A stretch of DNA of 54,490 nucleotides from Sphingobacteriaceae bacterium. Its GTDB lineage: Bacteria > Bacteroidota > Bacteroidia > Sphingobacteriales > Sphingobacteriaceae. The stretch lies in the NCBI GenBank assembly GCA_017745075.1, contig JAGIAD010000001.1, positions 766,876 to 821,365 of the forward strand, in the 5' to 3' direction. Made by a program: the position numbers and the translations under genes. The notes beneath the pieces were generated by a model. That model was not told where the DNA came from. It did no database searches and worked only from the letters and a program-made list of their open reading frames with translations. The stretch's first letter is position 1. The number at the start of each line of letters is the position of its first letter. Of the stretch, positions 36,123 to 46,400 are shown in pieces.

Positions 36123-39100
36123 ATGGACAAACACGCTATTATTGGAACCACACCCTTCGAAATCCCTGACAGTAAATTGGTTTTAAATTTACAAAAAGCA
36201 GATTGCTTTCCTGTTCTCAGCCTTGGGCATCATTTAGCTGGTGCCAAAGACGCACTTCAATCCGTTTTAGCATCGGGGCTCAACGATTTCGGTGTAAGCA
36301 TTAATTCGGCCGCACTAACCGATATTGATCTGCCTGCCGAGGTAAGCTTAATTATTATGCCTTACGATTTGGCATTGAATTCTAAAACAACTGCAAAGAT
36401 CATCTACCAGGTTTTCGATCTCGATTCGGGCTTAGCTGCTCAAAAAAACGGCGCGGCCGGCATTATCGTAAAAGGTAATGAAGGTGCAGGCCGTGTAGCT
36501 TACGAATCTTCTTTTGTGCTTTTTCAACGCATCATTAAAGCCGTTAACATTCCGGTTTGGGTTCAGGGCGGCGTGGGTATACATACTGCTGCTGCTTTAA
36601 TGGCCCAGGGCGCTGCCGGGATTATATTGGATAGTCAACTGGCTTTATTTCCCGAGTGTTCAGCTCCTGAAGATTTAAAAACAGTTTGTACTAAATTAAG
36701 TGGCACCGAAACCAAACTGATTGATAATTGCCGCGTATTAGCCCGCCCAAATTCTCCTGCGTTGGCAGAAGATGCAGATTATGCTGAACTTCAAAAATAT
36801 TTTAATGGTTATGACCTGGAAAGCAGCTACCTCCCAATGGGGCAGGATATTGCCTTATCCATTGATCTGGTAAACAAATATAAAAAGCTCGACAAACTGG
36901 TTTTTGGAATTAAAGAGGCCATATACGGTCATTTAAAACAGGCCAAAGCCATTAATATAATTAAAGCAAAAAACCCGCTTGCACAAGAACTGAACATCAC
37001 CTACCCTATCGCACAGGGTCCGATGACCAGGGTAAGCGATGTGGCTCCCTTCGCCAATGCCGTTTCTGAAGCCGGCGCCTTATCATTTATTGCCCTTTCC
37101 TTATTAAAAGGTACATCAGCAAAAAACCTGATCGAAGAAACCAAAAAACTGGCGGGCGAAAAAACCTGGGGTGTTGGCATTTTGGGTTTTGCCCCGCAGG
37201 AACTTAGGGATGAGCAACAGGAATATATTTTAGAAGCTAAACCTCCTGTTTTACTGATTGCAGGCGGAAGACCTTCGCAGGCTAAACCATTTGAAAAAGC
37301 AGGGATCAAAACCTTTCTGCATGTACCTTCTGCCTCTCTTTTAGATATGTTTTTAAAAGAAGGTGCTAAACGTTTTGTATTCGAAGGCCGCGAATGTGGC
37401 GGTCACGTTGGCCCACTATCCAGTATGGTATTATGGGAAAAACAGATCGAACGTTTGTTAAAAGAAGAAAATGCCGATCAGATCAGTGTTTTCTTTGCAG
37501 GTGGAATCCACGATGCTTTTTCAACCGCTTTTATTTCGGTAATGACCGCGCCCCTGGCTGCCAAGGGAATGAAAATTGGTGTACTAATGGGCACCGCTTA
37601 CCTATACACTAAAGAAGCGGTAAGTACAGGTGCCATTCTGGACAAATTCCAAAAAGAAGCCATGCAGGCCAATGAAACGGTATTGCTGGAAACTGCCCCC
37701 GGACACGAAACCCGCTGCTTAAATTCTGCTTTTGCTACTTTCTTTAACGAAGAAAAACAAAAACTTCAGGCAGAGGGCCTTGATAAAAAAGAAATCTGGG
37801 CTAAACTGGAATCGCTTAATGTTGGCCGTTTACGTATTGCCGCCAAAGGCATTGAAAGACGGGGCGATGAACTGGTAAAGATAAACGAGGCAGAACAGAC
37901 AGATCTGGGCATGTACATGATTGGTCAGGTTGCCCCCATGCATAAAGAAGTAATGTCGCTGCTTGATCTTCACCAGGATGTAGCCGACGAAAACTATACG
38001 TATATTTTAAATGCCCCGCTTCCTGCGCCTCCTGTTAACAAGGCAAAAGCGCTTGATGTGGCCATTGTGGGCATGGCCTGTATCTTCCCTGGTGCCAAAA
38101 ACCTAGAAGAATACTGGCGCAATATCATTTTGGGTAAAGATTCGGTAACCGAAGTGCCCGATGAAAGATGGAACAAAGAGCTGTATTACAACCCCGACTC
38201 TACCGATGGGGATATGTCGCACTCTAAATGGGGCGGTTTTATTCCGAGGATAGATTTCGACCCGCTTGAATTTGGTATTCCACCACAATCGCTTGCTGCT
38301 ATAGAGCCTACCCAGCTGCTTACTTTATTGGTGGCCAAACAGGCTATGCAACATGCCGGTTATGCCGATGGTGGTGTGGATAACGAAAATGTTTCGGTAA
38401 TTATCGGTGCTGAAGGCGGAAACGACCTTGCCAACAGCTACAGTTTTAGGGGCTACTACAAACAGGTTCTCGGCGAAATTCCGGCAGAACTGGATGCGGC
38501 CTTACCTAAAACCACGGAAGATTCCTTCCCGGGCATTTTGGCAAATGTAATTTCTGGCAGGATTACCAACAGGTTAAACCTGGGCGGCAGAAATTACACT
38601 GTTGATGCGGCCTGTGCCTCATCACTTGCTGCGATCGACCTCGCTTGTCAGGAGTTGTTCCTTGAAAAATCGGATATGGTTTTGGCCGGTGGAGCAGACC
38701 TGCACAACGGAATTAACGATTACCTGATGTTTTCGAGTACACACGCACTTTCTAAAAAAGGGAGATGCGCCACTTTTGATGCCGAAGCAGATGGAATTGC
38801 CCTTGGCGAAGGTATTGCCATGATCGTATTAAAAAGATATGAAGATGCTTTGCGCGATGGCGACACCGTTTATTCTATTATTAAAGGTGTAGGCGGATCG
38901 AGCGACGGGAAAAGTCTTGGTTTAACCGCGCCACGTAAAAACGGACAGCTAAATGCATTGGAAAGAGCTTATAGCCAGGCAGGTATCACCCCTTCGCTGA
39001 TTGGTTTGGTTGAAGCACATGGCACAGGCACCGTAGTTGGCGATAAAACAGAAATCAGTGCCTTAACCGACATGCTCAACCAATCAGGAGCAACTGCCGG

Positions 39101-42100
39101 GCAAACACATTTAGGATCTGTGAAAACGCAGATTGGCCATACCAAATGTGCTGCCGGTATTGCAGGCTTGATCAAAGCTTCCCTATCGGTTTACCACGGC
39201 ATTAAACCACCAACCATTAATTTAAAAACCCCTAACAGCTTTTATAATCCGCAAACCAGCCCTTTTGCTTTCCATACCGAAGCCGGTTTATGGATGGAGG
39301 AGAAAAGATATGCAGGCGTTAGCGCTTTCGGTTTTGGCGGAACAAACTTCCATGCCGTACTGGAAAGTGGAAAAAACACTGAAGATAAAAATTCGATCAT
39401 AAAATCATGGCCATCAGAACTTTTTGTTTTCAGGGGCGATACTTATGAAGAAGCCAAAACCCGTGTAATCTCTGTAAAAAATCTTTTAGAGCTGAACGAT
39501 CAGATCGAACTGAAAGATATTGCCTATAGCCTGGCAACTGCTGATACCAAACCAGTTCAATTGAGCATTGTAGCCAATCATGCGGAAGACCTGGTGATGA
39601 AAATCGACCTTGTTCTGTCTGGCGTTGAAAGCAAAGACACCTACCTTACCCAAAAGCAAGATGGTAAAGTTGCCTTTATGTTCCCCGGACAAGGAAGCCA
39701 AAGGGTTAATATGGCGAGAGATCTTTTCGTGGTTTTCCCTGAAATGAGAAAGCTGCTAAAAGCTTATCCTGAATACGAAAAAATCTTATTCCCGAATACC
39801 GTATTTAACGATGCCGAAGCAAAGGCACAAAAAGAGCGTATTAAAGATACCCGCATGGCACAACCGCTATTGGGTATTGTAGATCTGGCAATCGCTAATT
39901 TCTTAAAATCATTGGGTATTGTTCCTGATATGGTTGCGGGCCACAGTTACGGCGAATTGCCGGCGCTTTGTTTTGCCGGCGCTTTTGAAGAAGAAGCCTT
40001 GGTTCATCTGAGCGCAGAAAGGGCAAAAGCGATCTTAAATGCGGTTGAAAATGGCGATCCCGGTACGATGCTTGCCGTGAGTGCTAAACAGGAAGACCTT
40101 ACACAATACCTGAGCAACATTGAAGCGGTTTATCCGGTAAACTTTAATGCACCAACCCAATGTGTAATCGCGGGCAGCACCGAAGCCATCAGCAAATTAG
40201 CCGCTGTTTTAAAAGAAGCAAAAGTATCTTTCCGTCCGCTTGAAGTGGCCTGTGCATTCCATAGTCCATTGGTAGCCAAATCTAAACAGCTTTACCAAAA
40301 TGTACTATCTAGTGTAAAATTCAGTGATCTTAAAATTCCGGTATGGTCTAACACTACAGCCAAAGAATATCCAACTGAAGCTGCTGCAGTTAAAGAACGT
40401 TTGACCGACCATTTGATAAAACCTGTCCTTTTTGTTGATGAACTTAGGGATATGTATGCTGCCGGAGCCAGGGTTTTCGTAGAAGTTGGCCCTGGCAAGG
40501 TGCTAAGCGGATTAACCAGATCCTGCATTGGCAAAGACGAAGTGATTTTGCATACGGAAGATCAGGGTCAGAACAAACTCAGCAATTTATTGGGTACACT
40601 GGCCGGCTATATGGCTACCGGTCGCGAAATCAAACTCGAAAAATTATTCGAAGGCCGTTCCGTTAAAACCATTAAACTGGACGAACCTGCTGCTTATAAG
40701 AAAAGTCCGGCCATCTGGTATGTGAACGGTCAGCACGCTGTTCCGTCAACCGGTAAACTTCCGGCAAATGGCGCATCACCTATTACTAAACCGATTATCC
40801 TTATGAATAACACCTCTACATTTACTGAAAATCAACAGGTTAATAACTCAGCCAAAGACTTGATGATGCAGGAATACCTGTACAGCATGAAAATGCTTAT
40901 TCAGGCACAACGCGATGTCATGCTTTCCTTTTTAGGTCAGGCCCCTGCCGCCATGCCTCCGCAGTTCATTAACCAGCCTTTAACATCATATCAGGCTCCT
41001 CAGCCCGTATATACTGAAAATCAGATCACGGTAAAACAGGAAGTACCTCAGGCACAAACCATTGAAGTAATCCCTCCTGCACCGGTACAAAAGGACTTAA
41101 AACTGGTGCTTTTGCAAATCGTTAGCGACAAAACAGGCTATCCGCAGGAAATGCTGGGAATGGAAATGGACCTGGAGGCCGATTTAAGTATCGATTCGAT
41201 CAAACGTGTCGAAATTATCGGTGCGCTACGTAACGAACTGGGCGGTTTCTCTCAACTGAACCTTCCTGAAGATAAAATTATGGAGCAGCTTGCGGGACTT
41301 AAAACCTTAAGCAGCCTGGTAAACTGGATTACTGAAAATACCGCACAGCCAAAAACTGTTGCTGCAGCCGCTCCCGTAGCACCGGCAGCGAGCGAACCTG
41401 AACAGGCAAAATTCTCTCTTGATCAGTTAAAAGCAGCCATTCTTGAAGTCGTAAGCGAAAAAACGGGCTATCCTAAAGAAATGCTGGGCATGGATTTAGA
41501 TCTTGAAGCAGATTTAAGTATCGACTCGATTAAAAGGATGGAAATTATTGCCTCGCTTAAAGAAAAGATCGGTTTCGGTTCACAAAGTGACCAGGCTGAT
41601 GATTTAATGGAAAAATTGGCCGCTATCAAAACCTTAAATGCACTGGTTAACTGGATTGCAGAGGTTGAAACGGAAAGCTCGGAGGTGCTTACAGAAGCAA
41701 AAAAGCTTATTGAGGAGAGCATTGATGATCAAACGGTTAAAGAAAAATTATCCCGTTTAAGATTCGAGCTAACTCCTGCCGCTTTAACCATTACTGAAGC
41801 AGCTATTTTAAAGGGACAGCGTTTTGCGCTGACCGATGATGGTGGCGGACAAGCGATCAAAATCAAAAAAGTGCTGGAGAAACATGGTGCCATTGCCGAC
41901 CTGGTCAACTTTGAAGATCCGCTGGATGGTTACCAGGGCCTTATCATCCTGAATATGTTCGAAGCGCAGCGAAAAGTGGGTATCCTGGATCATTTTGCTA
42001 CCATTAAAAAATTAAATTTTGATACCGTAAAATGGGTATACCTGATAGCAGATACCAAGCAATACTTTAATGATCAATCAGACATTTCATTCCTAAGAAA

Positions 42101-43163
42101 TTACCAGGGTTACTCTGGTTTCTTTAAAAGTCTGGACCGTGAATACGAACATACCAAATGCCGTTTCATCAGTCTGGAGACCAAAATGACACCTGATGAA
42201 ATCACCAATATTACCTTGAACGAAATCCTGAATCCGGACAAACCTTCAGAGATCATTTATAACGACAATAAAAGGCATATTATGGAGTTGGTACCGCAGC
42301 CTTTAAGTACGGAAACCGATGCACACATCCACCTGGATAAAGATGCAGTGGTGCTGGTTTTAGGCGGTGCACAGGGCATAACTGCCGAACTGATGATCCA
42401 TTTCGCAAAAGATTATCCTTGTACATACATCCTGGTTGGCCGTTCGGCCAATCCGATTGCATCTGCTAATGAAGCGAGTTCTTCATTAAAGACCAAAGAT
42501 GAGATTAGGCAGTACCTGATTAAGCAGGGCGAGATTAAAAAACCTGCCGAAATTGAACAGGAAACCAATCGGATCTACAAAAACAACCAGATTCTACGCA
42601 GCATTAAAACCCTGGAAGAAGGTGGTTCGACGGTAATTTACGAATCCTTAGACTTAAAAGACGAAGGAGCCTTAACCCGCTTAATCAACCAGGTTTACCA
42701 GGAATATGGCCGTATTGATGGTGTGGTACATGGCGCAGGCTTACTGGAAGATAAATTGTTCAGCAGTAAAACTTCTGAATCTTTCGGGCGTGTTTTCGAC
42801 ACCAAAGTAACCCCATTAAGGGTATTGGCCGAGCAGTTACGCCCTGAAACCCAGTTTGTAATTCTTTTCTCGAGCATTGCTTCTGTTTACGGAAACCGCG
42901 GACAAACGGACTATGCCGCAGCGAACAGTGTAATGGACAAATATGCCTGGGCCTTAAAACAAAAAATACAGGGCAAGGTAATGGCCATTAACTGGGGTCC
43001 ATGGAAAGGTGCAGGCATGGTTTCGCCAACCTTAGAGAAAGAATACCAGCGCAGGGGAATTGCCCTGATTCCTTTACAGGATGGCATGGAAACTTTCCTG
43101 AACGAACTAAAATATGGTAAAGAAAGCCAGGTACTGATCATGGCTGGAAACACCTGGACATAG
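36123..43163 (+). CDS. Iterative PUFA/HglE-like megasynthase: ER-like barrel x2-KS-AT-ACP-ACP-KR
   Basis: 2346-residue fatty-acid/polyketide synthase subunit with no signal peptide. Domain order: a first nitronate-monooxygenase-like barrel (about 30-220), with R124 in KGNEGAGR where a His is expected; a second, intact PfaD/NMO-like barrel (about 290-600), with H428 in EGRECGGHVGP; KS (about 644-1080), with C831, H966 and H1006; AT (about 1181-1470), with FPGQGSQ and S1275 in GHSYGE; a Gln/Pro-rich linker; ACP1 with S1692 and ACP2 with S1802 (both in LSIDSIKR); and KR (about 2075-2325), with LVLGGAQG and Y2264. PfaD-like barrels are the enoyl reductases of PUFA synthases. Tandem ACPs are a hallmark of PUFA synthases. 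No DH or thioesterase is present; DH comes from the next protein. Product unknown. Confidence 0.88.
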   Translation: MDKHAIIGTTPFEIPDSKLVLNLQKADCFPVLSLGHHLAGAKDALQSVLASGLNDFGVSINSAALTDIDLPAEVSLIIMPYDLALNSKTTAKIIYQVFDLDSGLAAQKNGAAGIIVKGNEGAGRVAYESSFVLFQRIIKAVNIPVWVQGGVGIHTAAALMAQGAAGIILDSQLALFPECSAPEDLKTVCTKLSGTETKLIDNCRVLARPNSPALAEDADYAELQKYFNGYDLESSYLPMGQDIALSIDLVNKYKKLDKLVFGIKEAIYGHLKQAKAINIIKAKNPLAQELNITYPIAQGPMTRVSDVAPFANAVSEAGALSFIALSLLKGTSAKNLIEETKKLAGEKTWGVGILGFAPQELRDEQQEYILEAKPPVLLIAGGRPSQAKPFEKAGIKTFLHVPSASLLDMFLKEGAKRFVFEGRECGGHVGPLSSMVLWEKQIERLLKEENADQISVFFAGGIHDAFSTAFISVMTAPLAAKGMKIGVLMGTAYLYTKEAVSTGAILDKFQKEAMQANETVLLETAPGHETRCLNSAFATFFNEEKQKLQAEGLDKKEIWAKLESLNVGRLRIAAKGIERRGDELVKINEAEQTDLGMYMIGQVAPMHKEVMSLLDLHQDVADENYTYILNAPLPAPPVNKAKALDVAIVGMACIFPGAKNLEEYWRNIILGKDSVTEVPDERWNKELYYNPDSTDGDMSHSKWGGFIPRIDFDPLEFGIPPQSLAAIEPTQLLTLLVAKQAMQHAGYADGGVDNENVSVIIGAEGGNDLANSYSFRGYYKQVLGEIPAELDAALPKTTEDSFPGILANVISGRITNRLNLGGRNYTVDAACASSLAAIDLACQELFLEKSDMVLAGGADLHNGINDYLMFSSTHALSKKGRCATFDAEADGIALGEGIAMIVLKRYEDALRDGDTVYSIIKGVGGSSDGKSLGLTAPRKNGQLNALERAYSQAGITPSLIGLVEAHGTGTVVGDKTEISALTDMLNQSGATAGQTHLGSVKTQIGHTKCAAGIAGLIKASLSVYHGIKPPTINLKTPNSFYNPQTSPFAFHTEAGLWMEEKRYAGVSAFGFGGTNFHAVLESGKNTEDKNSIIKSWPSELFVFRGDTYEEAKTRVISVKNLLELNDQIELKDIAYSLATADTKPVQLSIVANHAEDLVMKIDLVLSGVESKDTYLTQKQDGKVAFMFPGQGSQRVNMARDLFVVFPEMRKLLKAYPEYEKILFPNTVFNDAEAKAQKERIKDTRMAQPLLGIVDLAIANFLKSLGIVPDMVAGHSYGELPALCFAGAFEEEALVHLSAERAKAILNAVENGDPGTMLAVSAKQEDLTQYLSNIEAVYPVNFNAPTQCVIAGSTEAISKLAAVLKEAKVSFRPLEVACAFHSPLVAKSKQLYQNVLSSVKFSDLKIPVWSNTTAKEYPTEAAAVKERLTDHLIKPVLFVDELRDMYAAGARVFVEVGPGKVLSGLTRSCIGKDEVILHTEDQGQNKLSNLLGTLAGYMATGREIKLEKLFEGRSVKTIKLDEPAAYKKSPAIWYVNGQHAVPSTGKLPANGASPITKPIILMNNTSTFTENQQVNNSAKDLMMQEYLYSMKMLIQAQRDVMLSFLGQAPAAMPPQFINQPLTSYQAPQPVYTENQITVKQEVPQAQTIEVIPPAPVQKDLKLVLLQIVSDKTGYPQEMLGMEMDLEADLSIDSIKRVEIIGALRNELGGFSQLNLPEDKIMEQLAGLKTLSSLVNWITENTAQPKTVAAAAPVAPAASEPEQAKFSLDQLKAAILEVVSEKTGYPKEMLGMDLDLEADLSIDSIKRMEIIASLKEKIGFGSQSDQADDLMEKLAAIKTLNALVNWIAEVETESSEVLTEAKKLIEESIDDQTVKEKLSRLRFELTPAALTITEAAILKGQRFALTDDGGGQAIKIKKVLEKHGAIADLVNFEDPLDGYQGLIILNMFEAQRKVGILDHFATIKKLNFDTVKWVYLIADTKQYFNDQSDISFLRNYQGYSGFFKSLDREYEHTKCRFISLETKMTPDEITNITLNEILNPDKPSEIIYNDNKRHIMELVPQPLSTETDAHIHLDKDAVVLVLGGAQGITAELMIHFAKDYPCTYILVGRSANPIASANEASSSLKTKDEIRQYLIKQGEIKKPAEIEQETNRIYKNNQILRSIKTLEEGGSTVIYESLDLKDEGALTRLINQVYQEYGRIDGVVHGAGLLEDKLFSSKTSESFGRVFDTKVTPLRVLAEQLRPETQFVILFSSIASVYGNRGQTDYAAANSVMDKYAWALKQKIQGKVMAINWGPWKGAGMVSPTLEKEYQRRGIALIPLQDGMETFLNELKYGKESQVLIMAGNTWT

Positions 43164-43226
43164 AAGGAGATCTATTGTCAATATTTAACTCATAGCTGTC
43201 ATGAGTCTGTATTATAAATATAGAAC

Positions 43227-43320
43227 TGTCATCCTGAGCTTGTCGAAGGACCTTTTCAAATGTCTTACAAGGCGTTTCGATACTTCGTCAAGCTCAGGCA
43301 CAGGTAGGCTCAACATGACA
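43227..43320. repeat. GTCATCCTGAGCTTGTCGAAGG inverted repeat inside the lipid cluster
   Basis: TGTCATCCTGAGCTTGTCGAAGG starts the left arm; the right arm contains CTTCGTCAAGCTCAGG and ends ATGACA. The arms pair imperfectly over most of about 94 bases. It occupies the 282-base gap between the two synthase genes, the only large gap between core cluster genes. Confidence 0.7.
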
Positions 43321-43445
43321 AATTTGATTGATCACAAATAGGATGCAGCCTTATGACGATCGCATGTTAGTTAAACAGGCTAAAAGTTTCAGTACAAATA
43401 AATATAACAGAACTAAGAATTAGAAGATCCCTCTAAGCGAACAAG

Positions 43446-46400
43446 ATGAAGAAAAGTGATGTAGCAATTATTGGAATGTCATGCATTTTTCCTGGTGCAA
43501 AGGATATGCAGGCCTTTTGGGAGAATATTATTAACAGGGTAGATGCTACGCAACAGGTTCCGGCCGACCGGATTGACCCCGTGCATTTCGACAAATCGGT
43601 AAGTGGGGTAGATCGTTTTTATTGCAACCGAGGAGGTTTCATACCCGATCATCAGTTTGACCCACAACGGTTTGGCATTTTACCATTGGCTGTTGAAGGT
43701 ACAGAACCCGATCACCTGTTAACTTTAGACCTGGTTCACCAGGCACTGGAAGATGCAGCCGTATTTGAAAAAAAATATTCCCTTGATAAAACTGGCATTA
43801 TTATCGGCAAAGGCAACTATGTGGGACCTGGGGCAACCCGTGCCATCGAAATTGTACGTACAGGTGAACAGATTTCGAGTGTATTAAAAGATTTGATGCC
43901 ACAACTTACCGAAGCTGAAATTGAAAAGGTAAAACACGAATTTCAATTGCGTAAAGGTCGTTTCAGTGCCGATACAGCCATGGGGCTAATCCCTAATTTA
44001 GTGGCTTCATTGGTAGCAAACCGGCTTAATTTAGGCGGACTTGCTTTTACGCTGGATGCAGCGTGTGCCAGCTCGCTCATTGCTGTAGACCATGGCGTAC
44101 AAGAACTAAACAGCGGCCGTTGCGACATGGTTATTGCCGGCGGTGTGCATTTAGGACAGAATGCAGCTTTTTGGAGTATATTTTCACAGCTGGGTGCTTT
44201 ATCCAAACAGGAAAAAATTAAACCTTTCGATCAAAATGCCGATGGTCTGATTATTGGCGAAGGCTGTGGTTTTGTGGTACTTAAACGCCTCGAAGATGCC
44301 ATCAGGGATCAGGACAAAATTTATTCGGTAATTAAAGGTGTAGGGGTTAGCAGCGATGGCAGCGGAACCAGCGTAATGAGTCCATCGGTTAAGGGCCAGC
44401 TGAAAGCAATCACAGAAGCCTGGAAAAACGCCGGATTGGAAAGTAAAAACATTGGGTATTTAGAAGCTCATGGTACAGGTACACCACTTGGCGACAAAAC
44501 CGAGGTAGAAACCTTAAAACAGTTTTTTGGTCAGGATGCAGATCTGCCAAAGGCAGGTATCGGCTCTGTTAAATCAAATATTGGCCATGCCATGCCTGCA
44601 GCAGGTATTGCGGGTTTAATTAAATCGAGTCTGGCTTTATATCATGGTATCATCCCTCCTACTTTGCATTGCGATGAGCCTGTGGCTCAGCTGGCCGAAA
44701 CCCGTTTTTCGGCGGTGCAAAAAGCAATAGACTGGGACCAATCGGGCTTGCCTAAACTGGCGGCAGTAAATGCATTCGGTTTTGGCGGAATCAATGCCCA
44801 CGTGGTTTTAAGTGCTTACGAAACTGCTAAAAAAGATGAAGTTTTGGTAATTGCCAGACCTACTCACGAAAGTTTGATCCAATCACTCGAAAATGGAGAT
44901 TATAGTGTTGGGCAGGGCAATTTCCGTTTGGTGTTGTTCAACCCTAGCGCCGAAAGGATCAGAAAGGCCTTAAAAATTGTAGCTAAAAATTCTCCCTGGA
45001 GAAACAAACAGGATATCTGGTACACCAATGCGCCGCTTCTGGCAAATGATGGTAAAATAGCTTTCGTTTTTCCGGGCCTGGACGGGCTCGCCGGCGGGGA
45101 AGTAAAATCTGTTGCAGAGTATTTTAATATCGACATCGATGAAAACAACAAGCAGGATGGCCTGTTAAGCGAGGCACTCAATATCCTGAACAAAAGCAGT
45201 GTTTTAGATCAGGCGTTAAAACAGTTAGGCGTTAAATCAGACATGAATGCGGGACACAGCCTTGGCGAGTGGCTTGCAGCAAGATCTTCAGAGCTGGCAG
45301 AAGAAAGTTCGGTAATGAATTTACTGAATGTACTCAACCCGGAAACCTTCGAGCTGAAAGATTCGCGCTTTATTGCTGTCGGCTCTGGTTTAGATACCCT
45401 TCAGCCCATTATAGAAAGCATTCCGGATTTATACCTTTCTAACGACAATTGTCCGCAACAGGTAATTCTTTGTGGCAGTAAAAATGCACTCGACGAACTC
45501 GTTCCGATCTTAAAAGCAAAACAGATTTTTCACCAGATTCTGCCGTTCCAATCGGGTTTCCACTCTCCATTTGTAGCTGATAAGCTGGGCCTGATACTGG
45601 AAGGCATGCAAGATATGCAGTTCAGGAAAACTACCACACCGCTTTGGTCGGCTACTACTTTGGAAACCTATCCCGAGGGTTTCGAAGCCATCCGGCAGTT
45701 AAGTGCCGAACACCTGATCAAACCGGTGCGATTCCGCGAGCTTACCGAAAAACTGTATGAGGAGGGCGCACGTGTATTTATCCAGGTAGGTTCTGGTGGT
45801 TTGGTGGGCTTTATAGATGATACATTAAGGGGGAAAGATTTTAGTACCATTAGTGCCAACGTACCCATCCGTTCGGGCATTACGCAATTGCAAAGGGTTT
45901 TGGCAGCACTTTTTGTTGAGGGAAAAGAAATCGGGCTTAATTATCTGGGCAACATTAAATCTACCCCACCTCAAAAAAACAAAGGAATTAAACTCGAGCT
46001 CGGTTCGCCGATTATCCATAACCTGCAAACACTTAAGGGCTTAACCATTAAACAGGCTCAACCAACAAAGACCAAAACTTTCGAGGAGGCAAAACACCCG
46101 GTTTTACAGGCATTTAATGAGAATGTGCTGGAAATGATCAACATGCAGAGCGAAATGATCGAACTATTTGAAAATGCTGCTTTACAAACCGATCAGCCAA
46201 GCAGTTGGGCGCCTGTTAAGCCAATAAAACCCATCAGGCAGCCTTTCAGCCAAAAACTTGATGTAAGCCTCGAGAACTGTCCTTACCTGATCGATCACTC
46301 CCTGTTAAGGCAGCCAAAGGGCTGGCCAACAGTAGAAGATATGGATCCGGTGATCCCGATGACCATGATTTTTGAAGTGTTTGCTGAAATCGCTAATGCA

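Noticed and set aside
43164..43226. Terminator after the first synthase gene
   Set aside because: Only a weak ACTCAT/ATGAGT stem without a T run can be drawn.
43446..44820. KS of the second subunit as a chain-length-factor-like inactive partner
   Set aside because: C207, H342 and H381 are all present, so it should be catalytic.
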